Below are positions 1 to 5,905 of a stretch of DNA of 7,811 bases, piece after piece (the stretch's first letter is position 1; each line of letters begins with the position of its first letter). The notes below the pieces were generated by a model. The model worked only from the letters and a program-made list of their open reading frames with translations. It was not told the DNA's origin and made no database searches. Both the position numbers and the translations under genes were made by a program. The DNA comes from Bacteroidota bacterium (GTDB lineage: Bacteria > Bacteroidota > Bacteroidia > Flavobacteriales > Weeksellaceae): positions 1 through 7,811 of the forward strand of contig JAEZDQ010000217.1 in the NCBI GenBank assembly GCA_023433225.1, read 5' to 3'.

Positions 1-214
1 ATCCGGGAGTACTCCATACCGTAAAAATCCCGATTGCGAAGACGGCCGCAACCGAAGCCGCAGCAGCATATTTCCACCATTGAATATTTTTTTTCTGAAT
101 CGATTTTTCGTCTAACCGTTCCTCAATCCGCTCCCAAAGCAAATCACGCGGCTTTTCATCCAAACCCTGCCGGTTTTCCCGGAACAATTCTTCTATGGGG
201 TCATTTGTACTCAT
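1..214 (-). CDS. Membrane-anchored anti-sigma-like protein, N-terminal part (truncated by window edge)
   Basis: This reading frame opens with ATG at 214-212 and runs off the left edge after 71 codons, so only the N-terminus is visible. Its ATG overlaps the TGA of the sigma factor gene (ATGA at 214-211), which implies translational coupling and one operon. The first ~47 residues are hydrophilic and rich in Glu, Asp, Arg and Lys (starts MSTNDPIEELFREN), and a single hydrophobic segment follows at about residues 48-67 (WWKYAAAASVAAVFAIGIF). A cytosolic N-terminus, one membrane span and a presumably periplasmic remainder, placed directly behind an ECF sigma gene, are typical of Bacteroidota sigma partners. 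No zinc-binding HxxxCxxC motif of the classical ZAS anti-sigma domain is present in the visible part. The anti-sigma role is inferred from position and topology; the missing C-terminus could make it a different membrane protein. Confidence 0.75.
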   Translation of the reverse strand, partial: MSTNDPIEELFRENRQGLDEKPRDLLWERIEERLDEKSIQKKNIQWWKYAAAASVAAVFAIGIFTVWSTPG

Positions 215-753
215 ACCGATCTATTTTGGGTAATGCCATATTCGTTTAACAATACTTTCAACTTCTCTTTTGCCAAATTCAATTGGGACTTCGATGTCCC
301 TACTGAAATATCCAGTTGGTCAGCAATTTCCTGGTGTTTGTATCCTTCGATGACGTAGAGGTTAAACACCGTCCGGCAGCCGGTTGGCAGGAAGTCCAAC
401 AACTTCAACACATCCTGTTCATATAAATTTTCCAATGCCGTAGCGTCTCTTTTGGGTTGGATGTTGCTCGATTCCAGGTAAATCGTGAAATCCTGTTTTT
501 TGCGCAGTTCCATCAGGCATTCATTGACCATGATTTTATACATCCAGCCTTCAAAATTCCCTTTCCCTTCATAAGAATGGATGTTTTCAAAAATCTTCAA
601 AAACCCTTTGACCAAAACGTCTTCCGCCAATCCTGCGTTTTTCATGTAGCGTTTGCAAACCCCCATTAATCGCGCGCCATACCGTTCGTACAAAATTTTC
701 TGTACGCGCCGGTCTTGCTTTTTACAGCCTTCTATGAGTTCAACTTCTATCAA
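211..753 (-). CDS. ECF-type RNA polymerase sigma factor (sigma-70 family)
   Basis: This is a complete 180-residue protein of normal ECF sigma length, expected to direct RNA polymerase to a small regulon. Region 2 spans about residues 16-85 (LYERYGARLMGVCKRYMKN, then GNFEGWMYKIMVNECLMELR, the core-binding and -10-recognition part). A linker at ~86-112 leads to region 4 at ~113-168, with the helix-turn-helix around YKHQEIADQLDISVGTSKSQ. The start is TTG at 753-751. No in-frame ATG lies between it and an upstream in-frame stop, and the first internal Met (residue 30) would cut into region 2. The opening MIEVELIEGCKKQDRRVQ also aligns well with the usual start of Bacteroidota ECF factors. The ATGA overlap downstream ties it to the anti-sigma-like gene. 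The regulon and signal cannot be read from the sequence. After the HTH, SQLNLAKEKL lacks the Arg residues often seen there (SRARxxL), a mild departure. Confidence 0.92.
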   Translation of the reverse strand: MIEVELIEGCKKQDRRVQKILYERYGARLMGVCKRYMKNAGLAEDVLVKGFLKIFENIHSYEGKGNFEGWMYKIMVNECLMELRKKQDFTIYLESSNIQPKRDATALENLYEQDVLKLLDFLPTGCRTVFNLYVIEGYKHQEIADQLDISVGTSKSQLNLAKEKLKVLLNEYGITQNRSV

Positions 754-865
754 CCGCTTTTTTCTTACTGATAAAGATGCGAATAAATCAATTAGGGTTG
801 GTTGGCTTTTAAAAATTTATAATCGCTTATGGTCGTTCAGCGTAATTGATATTTTGCCGTTAAAC

Positions 866-982
866 CGTGGTCAACCCCGTCGCCTATCGGGGTCAACCCC
901 GCCCTTTACTGTGGTGAACCCCGCCCACTACCGTGGTTGACTACACTCCATACCGTGATCGACCACACCCCATACCGTGGTT
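866..982. repeat. Tandem array of a 22-bp unit, five full copies plus a partial sixth
   Basis: Units begin at 866, 888, 910, 932, 954 and 976, exactly 22 bp apart, and the last stops after CGTGGTT. Position-by-position comparison of the five full units gives invariant G at 2 and 4, T at 6, A at 9, C at 10 and 13, T at 20 and A at 21, with most other positions shared by three or four copies. Each unit opens with a dyad of the form GTGGT-NN-ACCAC (examples: GGGGTCAACCCC in unit 2, GTGATCGACCAC in unit 5) and closes with a C-rich tail ending TAC or TAT. The copies are diverged, so this is not a recent slippage product. Flanking DNA is AT-rich, so the array stands out in composition. It lies 113-229 bases upstream of the sigma start and about 250 bases upstream of the aconitase start. 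Function is unknown: a phased protein-binding array is possible, and so is an inert intergenic repeat. Confidence 0.9.
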
Positions 983-1155
983 TTAAATCGAAATAAGGGT
1001 AAAAGCGAGCGGTCTGATAGGGAATTAGCTTTAGGTAATCAAATTTTACAGTTCATAAAAAAAGGAAAATAATTGGATTATTCCCATTAATTTCGGTAAC
1101 TTGTTGCATAATCTTTTATAATCATTCTAAATTATAATTGAATAATTAAAATGAA

Positions 1156-1196
1156 TTGACAAACCCGTTTCAAATGGGTATTAAAAAGTAAATTTG
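1156..1196 (+). promoter_or_regulatory. Putative promoter of the aconitase gene (Bacteroidota-type -7 element)
   Basis: TAAATTTG at 1189-1196 is an exact match to the Bacteroidota -7 consensus TAnnTTTG, 34 bases upstream of the aconitase ATG. The expected -33 element (TTG/TTTG about 19-21 bases upstream) is not in place: the nearest TTGAC is at 1156-1160, 30 bases away, and at the proper distance there is only GTTTC, inside a palindrome. This suggests a weak or activator-assisted promoter. The leader would be about 25-30 nt, A-rich just before the start codon (AAATTAAAAAAT), with no GGAGG, as is normal in this phylum. Confidence 0.55.
1163..1179. promoter_or_regulatory. 17-bp near-palindrome overlapping the aconitase promoter, possible operator
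   Basis: The sequence ACCCGTTTCAAATGGGT is an inverted repeat centred on C1171, with seven of eight base pairs matching (ACCC/GGGT outer arms, TTT/AAA inner arms; the G/T pair at positions 5 and 13 mismatches). It ends nine bases before the TAAATTTG element and so covers the place where the -33 contact should be. Placement and symmetry suit a binding site for a dimeric regulator. It is not a terminator, since the outer arm is short and no T-run follows. No regulator can be named from this sequence. Confidence 0.4.
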
Positions 1197-1230
1197 TAAC
1201 CCTTTCAGTATTATAATTAAATTAAAAAAT

Positions 1231-3498
1231 ATGGCATTTGATATAGCAATGATCAAGGGAGTTTATGCTCAAATGAAAGAGCGTGTGGACCACGCCAGAA
1301 GAGCTGTCGGACGACCTTTGACTTATTCAGAAAAAATTCTTTATTCCCACCTCCATGAACATACGGCCATGCAGGCATATAAAAGAGGGGAATCTTATGT
1401 GGATTTCGCCCCGGATCGGGTAGCGATGCAGGATGCAACAGCGCAGATGGCACTCTTACAGTTCATGCAAGCAGGGAAAACCAAAACGGCAGTTCCGTCA
1501 ACGGTTCATTGCGACCACTTAATCCAAGCAAAAGTCGGTGCCAAGGCCGATTTGCAAGATGCGATACACAAATCTTCGGAAGTTTTTAATTTCTTGGAAT
1601 CGGTTTCCAACAAATACGGAATCGGATTCTGGGAACCCGGTGCGGGGATTATCCACCAAGTCGTATTGGAAAACTACGCTTTTCCGGGCGGAATGATGAT
1701 CGGAACTGACTCACACACCCCTAACGCAGGTGGTTTGGGCATGTTGGCCATCGGAGTAGGTGGTGCCGACGCGGTAGATGTCATGGCCGGAATGGCTTGG
1801 GAGCTGAAAATGCCGAAACTGATTGGAATCAAGCTGATTGGGCAACTGAATGGCTGGGCTTCCCCCAAAGATGTAATTTTGGAGGTGGCCGGCATCCTGA
1901 CCGTAAAGGGCGGAACCGGAGCCATTCTTGAATACTTCGGCGAAGGAGCTGAAAACTTGTCTGCTACCGGAAAAGGAACCATTTGTAACATGGGTGCGGA
2001 AGTAGGGGCGACGACCTCCCTTTTCGCGTATGATGATGCTTCCGAAAGGTATTTGAGGGCAACCGACAGGAGTGATATTGCGGATTTGGCCAATGAGCTC
2101 CGTGAGTATTTACGTTCCGACCAAGAAGTTTATGATAACCCCGAAGCTTATTATGATGAATTGATTACCATTGATTTGAGTAAGTTAGAACCCAGATTGA
2201 ACGGGCCTTTCACCCCGGATTTAATGACCCCCGTATCCAAAATGAGGGAAACGGCTCAGTTGAACGAATGGCCCACAACGGTTGAGTGGGGATTGATCGG
2301 CTCCTGTACCAATTCCTCTTACGAAGACCTTTCTCGCGCAGCATCTATTGCAAAGCAGGCTGTGGAAAAAGGATTGACCACCAAAGCGAGCTTTGGGATT
2401 AACCCGGGTTCCGAACAAGTTCGATATACCGCCGAAAGAGACGGGATTTTACAGCCATTTAATGATTTAAACGCAGTGATTTTTACCAATGCTTGCGGGC
2501 CGTGCATCGGCCAATGGGATAGGGAAGGCGCTGACAAAGAAGAAAAAAACACCATCGTACACTCTTTTAACCGGAACTTTAAAAAACGGGCGGACGGAAA
2601 CCCAAATACCTATGCGTTTGTAACTTCCCCCGAAATGGTTGCAGCCATTGCCGTATCCGGGAGATTGGACTTTAACCCAATTACGGATACACTAACAAAC
2701 AACAAAGGTGAAGAGGTGAAACTCGACCCGCCGACCGGATTTGAATTGCCTTCCAAAGGTTTTTCTTACGAAGACAACGGTTACAAAGCACCCGTTGAAG
2801 ATGGTTCTACCGTGGAGGTAATCGTTAATCCGGACTCTGAACGTTTGCAACTTTTAGAAGGATTTTCGCCTTGGGACGGACAAAATATTACCGGAGCGAA
2901 ATTATTAATCAAAGCATACGGAAAATGTACGACCGACCATATTTCCATGGCCGGCCCATGGCTGCGTTTCAGAGGCCATTTGGACAATATTGCCAACAAT
3001 ACCTTAATCGGTGCGGTAAATGAATTCAACCAAGAAACCAATAAGGTGAAAAACCAGTTGACCGGAGGTTACGGCCCCGTACCTGATGTGGCGCGTGCTT
3101 ATAAAATGGCCGGTGTGCCCACGGTCGTAGTTGGTGACCAGAATTATGGTGAAGGTTCCTCCCGGGAACATGCCGCCATGCAACCCCGGCATTTGGGGGT
3201 GATGGCAGTGATTGTCCGCTCTTTTGCACGAATCCATGAAACCAACCTCAAAAAGCAAGGAATGTTGGCCCTGACTTTTGCGGACGAAGCCGATTACGAA
3301 AAAATTCAGGAAGACGATACCTTTAATTTTATTGATTTGATGGACTTTGCCCCAAATAGGCCACTAACTTTGCAATTGGTGCACAATGACGGGACTGAAG
3401 ACATCATTTTGTTGAACCATACTTACAACGAAGCCCAGATTGAATGGTTTAAAGCGGGTTCTGCACTGAACCTCATCAAGCTACAAGAAAGGAATTAA
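1231..3498 (+). CDS. acn: Aconitate hydratase (aconitase), mitochondrial type
   Basis: Cytosolic TCA-cycle enzyme that isomerises citrate to isocitrate through cis-aconitate using a [4Fe-4S] cluster. The 755-residue product is complete and of the expected length for the mitochondrial-like branch known from Bacteroidota, rather than the ~890-residue AcnA/IRP1 or ~865-residue AcnB types. The three cluster ligands are visible as C359 (IGSCTNSS), C422 and C425 (NACGPCIGQW), one residue offset from mature mammalian aconitase numbering. Active-site segments are HCDHLIQAK (residues 93-101), GTDSHTPNAGG (158-168) and the swivelling-domain GEGSSREHA (640-648), where S643 corresponds to the catalytic serine. 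Domains 1-3 occupy about residues 1-500, followed by a linker and domain 4. The ATG start gives MAFDIAMIKGVY, the usual N-terminus of this branch. The gene stands alone between a divergent sigma operon and a convergent antiporter gene, with its own promoter and terminator. No frameshift or missing catalytic residue was seen. Confidence 0.98.
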   Translation: MAFDIAMIKGVYAQMKERVDHARRAVGRPLTYSEKILYSHLHEHTAMQAYKRGESYVDFAPDRVAMQDATAQMALLQFMQAGKTKTAVPSTVHCDHLIQAKVGAKADLQDAIHKSSEVFNFLESVSNKYGIGFWEPGAGIIHQVVLENYAFPGGMMIGTDSHTPNAGGLGMLAIGVGGADAVDVMAGMAWELKMPKLIGIKLIGQLNGWASPKDVILEVAGILTVKGGTGAILEYFGEGAENLSATGKGTICNMGAEVGATTSLFAYDDASERYLRATDRSDIADLANELREYLRSDQEVYDNPEAYYDELITIDLSKLEPRLNGPFTPDLMTPVSKMRETAQLNEWPTTVEWGLIGSCTNSSYEDLSRAASIAKQAVEKGLTTKASFGINPGSEQVRYTAERDGILQPFNDLNAVIFTNACGPCIGQWDREGADKEEKNTIVHSFNRNFKKRADGNPNTYAFVTSPEMVAAIAVSGRLDFNPITDTLTNNKGEEVKLDPPTGFELPSKGFSYEDNGYKAPVEDGSTVEVIVNPDSERLQLLEGFSPWDGQNITGAKLLIKAYGKCTTDHISMAGPWLRFRGHLDNIANNTLIGAVNEFNQETNKVKNQLTGGYGPVPDVARAYKMAGVPTVVVGDQNYGEGSSREHAAMQPRHLGVMAVIVRSFARIHETNLKKQGMLALTFADEADYEKIQEDDTFNFIDLMDFAPNRPLTLQLVHNDGTEDIILLNHTYNEAQIEWFKAGSALNLIKLQERN

Positions 3499-3511
3499 TA
3501 AATTCAATATG

Positions 3512-3541
3512 AAAAATAACTCCCGCTTTGCGGGAGTTTTT
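3512..3541. terminator. Bidirectional intrinsic terminator between aconitase and antiporter genes
   Basis: A 9-bp perfect stem, AACTCCCGC (3518-3526) and GCGGGAGTT (3530-3538), encloses a TTT loop. On the plus strand it runs into TTTTT (3537-3541), ending aconitase transcription 20 bases after its stop codon. On the minus strand the same stem is followed by ATTTTTC (complement of 3511-3517), so it can also end the antiporter transcript, whose stop codon lies just 15 bases from the stem. This fits the convergent gene arrangement. Confidence 0.92.
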
Positions 3542-3553
3542 ATTTGGTCAAAA

Positions 3554-5710
3554 TCAATCGTTTCCTTTTTTGAAAATGCTGCCTATGCCTTTCCCGATTT
3601 GCTCAATGGCCTCAATTCCTTTGTTCAATGGTGCAGATGAGAAGTTCTCATAGTCGTCAATCGAAATGCCGTTGGTATGTTCTTGTGGATAAATTACAAT
3701 CAAATCATTTTGTTTTAAATAGCGTTCGAATTTAGCCGGAATCCTCTCCAAAGAAGGCCTGTAAGAAATCGAACCGCGCCGGGCCGCATTGAAAACAATC
3801 AAATCATTGGGTTCAATGTCTTTGGTGATGACTAAAAAATCTTCCCAATAAGTAAACGGTTTGAATGTAAATTTACTGCTCAATTTGAGGTTTTTCAAGA
3901 CCAATTGAATCGCTTCATAAGTTTTTTCTTCTGCGTGCAAGACGATTGGAATACTGAATTCTTGTGAGATCCGGTGGATTTTTTGAACGATTAATGGGAA
4001 CCCGCTTTCTTTTTCCGAAAAAGGAGGGCATATAAAAACCAACCGCTTCTTTTCAAACAAAGGCCGTGTAAACCTGCAAATGAATAAATTCCGGTCAACG
4101 TTATGGATGATGGAATCCGTTTTTTCGCCCAAAATCTTTTCGAAAAATCCCGTTTTTTGTGGCCAACCGATGATGACAATGTCGGCCATGATTTCTTTGG
4201 AAGTCCTGACAATACCGCTTGCCGGATTGTGGTCAATGGTCGCTAAGGTATTTACTTTGGTTTCCGAGGCTGAACCTTGTAAAATGAACTTTTCGAGTTC
4301 TTTACGGTATTTGATGATATTCACTTCGGCTTCATTATTATTGGGGACAACAGAAAGTAAAGTGATGGGGTTGACGGAATTTTTATCTTTTATAAGCAAG
4401 GCAAAATCCAGTAAAGTTTCCACCAAATTGAGGTGGGAAACCGGAATTAAAATTTGTTCATTGTTCACCGATTGGCTTTTCAATTGTTCTAACGAAAGAT
4501 TGTCCTGTTCGCTCAAAGCAATTTTTTTGGATGCTTTTTCTGCCGCAAAAGATGCTACCACACAGGTGATTAAAATCAAAATAATCGTCCCGTTTAAAAT
4601 ATTTTCATCGAGAATATTGGCTTGATACCCTACCAAAATAACCGCTAAAGTAGCAGCAGCATGTGCACTGCTTAACCCAAAAATCAACTGTCGCTGTGCT
4701 TTGGAATATTTAAAAGCCAGTTGGGTGAAAAGGGCAGCAACCCATTTACTGAAAATAGCTGCCGCACTCAAAGTAAGTGCAATGAAGATCGCCATCGGTC
4801 CGCTTAGGATGACATTTATATCGACCAACATTCCTACGGAAATCAAAAAGAAAGGAATAAAAAGCGCATTCCCGATAAATTCAATGCGGTTCATCAGCGC
4901 AGAAGAATGCGGAATCAGCGGATTGAGTGCCAACCCGGCGGCAAAAGCCCCAATGATGGGTTCCAATCCTGCTACTTCCGCCAAGAATGCAGCGAAAAAA
5001 ACCACGGCCAACACAAAAATATAGTGGGCATGCTTTTCACTTTCCAGTTTTTTGAAAAACCATTTCGCGATTTTTGGGATTACAAAAAACATGATGACCG
5101 AAATTATGGCAAGGGAAACGGCTAAACGAACCCAAAAGGATTGGTCTAAATTCCCCTGACTCTTGCCCATGATTACTGCCAGAATAATCAAGACGGCAGT
5201 ATCCGTCAGAATGGTTCCGCCGACCGTAATCGCCACCGCCTGATTTTTGGCAATACCGAGTTTGCTGACAATAGGGTAGGCGACCAAAGTATGCGTGGCA
5301 AACATGCTGGCGGTCAATAGGCTCGCGTTGAAATCATAATTCAATAAGTAATAACAAACCGGGAACCCAATGACAATAGGTATGACAAATGTAAAAAGTC
5401 CAAACAAAAGGCTTTTGTTCCGGTGTGCCTTGAATTCGTTTAAATCTAATTCCAGCCCGGCAATGAACATGATATACAACAGCCCGATGGTTGAAAATAA
5501 ATCGACTGCTGAATTTTGTTCCAAAATATTGAATCCGTAAGGGCCGATGATTACTCCGGAAATAATCAAACCGATGATACCGGGGATATTCAGCCTTTTC
5601 AGTAAAATGGGAGCCAATAAAATGATGAGCAATACCAGTGAAAAAATCAACACAGGGTTGTGTAAAGGAAGCTCGAATTCATGAGAGAGCTGGCTGAAAA
5701 AATTTGTCAT
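3554..5710 (-). CDS. CPA2-family cation:proton antiporter (Na+/H+ exchanger domain) with C-terminal USP-like domains
   Basis: Inner-membrane monovalent cation/proton exchanger, 718 residues. Residues ~20-390 form the Na_H_Exchanger domain with about 12 hydrophobic segments. Recognisable family features are GLIISGVIIGPYG (47-59), GLLYIMFIAGLELDL (76-90), the ion-binding TM5 with GGTILTDTAVL (D170 the likely cation/proton-binding Asp, in a TD rather than ND or DD context), and GLEPIIGAFAAGLALNP (248-264). Residues ~415-548 and ~553-678 are hydrophilic alpha/beta stretches that read as two universal-stress-protein-like domains (for example QILIPVSHLNLVETLLDFALLI and IVIIGWP in the first); this is a pattern reading, not a search result. 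The KefB/KefC-type TrkA-N nucleotide-binding domain is absent. The ATG at 5710 gives a short N-terminal tail before TM1. The gene appears to be monocistronic. The ion (Na+ or K+) cannot be told from sequence; roles in pH or salt homeostasis are inferred from the family. Confidence 0.9.
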   Translation of the reverse strand: MTNFFSQLSHEFELPLHNPVLIFSLVLLIILLAPILLKRLNIPGIIGLIISGVIIGPYGFNILEQNSAVDLFSTIGLLYIMFIAGLELDLNEFKAHRNKSLLFGLFTFVIPIVIGFPVCYYLLNYDFNASLLTASMFATHTLVAYPIVSKLGIAKNQAVAITVGGTILTDTAVLIILAVIMGKSQGNLDQSFWVRLAVSLAIISVIMFFVIPKIAKWFFKKLESEKHAHYIFVLAVVFFAAFLAEVAGLEPIIGAFAAGLALNPLIPHSSALMNRIEFIGNALFIPFFLISVGMLVDINVILSGPMAIFIALTLSAAAIFSKWVAALFTQLAFKYSKAQRQLIFGLSSAHAAATLAVILVGYQANILDENILNGTIILILITCVVASFAAEKASKKIALSEQDNLSLEQLKSQSVNNEQILIPVSHLNLVETLLDFALLIKDKNSVNPITLLSVVPNNNEAEVNIIKYRKELEKFILQGSASETKVNTLATIDHNPASGIVRTSKEIMADIVIIGWPQKTGFFEKILGEKTDSIIHNVDRNLFICRFTRPLFEKKRLVFICPPFSEKESGFPLIVQKIHRISQEFSIPIVLHAEEKTYEAIQLVLKNLKLSSKFTFKPFTYWEDFLVITKDIEPNDLIVFNAARRGSISYRPSLERIPAKFERYLKQNDLIVIYPQEHTNGISIDDYENFSSAPLNKGIEAIEQIGKGIGSIFKKGND

Positions 5711-5808
5711 ATTCCTTAATTTAATTCTAAAAAAAATACTTTATAATTAAGTAATAGGACCAAAACTTATATCAAAAACAAATGGCGTAAAAGTTCAGTC
5801 ATAATTAA

Positions 5809-5816
5809 CAAATCTA
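5809..5816 (-). promoter_or_regulatory. Possible -7 promoter element for the antiporter gene
   Basis: On the minus strand this reads TAGATTTG, matching TAnnTTTG, about 100 bases upstream of the antiporter ATG. No TTG stands at the expected distance further upstream, so the call rests on one short motif. The rest of the 195-base gap at 5711-5905 is AT-rich. I found no convincing terminator for the preceding glycosyltransferase operon in it, so read-through into the antiporter gene cannot be excluded. Confidence 0.3.
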
Positions 5817-5905
5817 CAAAAAATGCCTTTACCGGAAGTTAGATTTTAGGTTAAAACTAAGTCTTTCAGACAGAAATAAATTTACCCGCAAACCTCAGAA
5901 GAGCA

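Larger units (their letters stand above)
754..1230. other. 477-base intergenic region between the divergent sigma factor and aconitase genes
   Basis: No supportable gene lies here. One plus-strand open frame overlaps it (653-940), but it runs mostly antisense to the sigma gene and then through the tandem repeat, so it is not credible. The stretch has three parts: an AT-rich leader in front of the sigma gene (754-865), a GC-rich 22-bp tandem array (866-982), and a strongly AT-rich section (983-1230) that ends with the aconitase promoter. I could not identify a convincing TAnnTTTG/TTG promoter pair for the sigma factor on the minus strand. Confidence 0.8.

Noticed and set aside
653..940. Plus-strand open frame of 95 codons
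   Set aside because: It overlaps the sigma gene antisense and then reads through the tandem array; the protein shows no recognisable domain and no promoter or RBS.
11..955. The 12-mer ACTCCATACCGT occurs both in the anti-sigma-like gene (11-22) and in the tandem array (944-955)
   Set aside because: A 12-base match is expected about once or twice by chance in a window this long, and the flanking bases do not extend it.
866..982. Could the 22-bp array be a small CRISPR array?
   Set aside because: Units abut directly with no unique spacers between constant repeats, and the period is far too short for repeat plus spacer.
1068..1082. Inverted repeat AATAAT-TGG-ATTATT in the intergenic region
   Set aside because: Short AT-only arms are common in AT-rich DNA, and nothing ties this one to a promoter element or terminator.
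1674..2093. Minus-strand open frame of 139 codons inside the aconitase gene
   Set aside because: It is an antisense shadow of the aconitase coding sequence; the composition (Pro/Ser/Ala-rich) is what reversed aconitase codons give.
3508..3600. Short plus-strand frame starting ATGAAAAATAAC after the aconitase stop
   Set aside because: It runs through the terminator hairpin into antisense antiporter sequence and has no coding character.
4080..4625. Plus-strand open frame of 181 codons inside the antiporter gene
   Set aside because: It is the antisense shadow of a well-supported conserved coding region and has no recognisable domain.
5863..5873. Small hairpin GTCT-TTC-AGAC downstream of the glycosyltransferase stop as a terminator
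   Set aside because: The stem is only four base pairs and no clean T-run follows on the minus strand.
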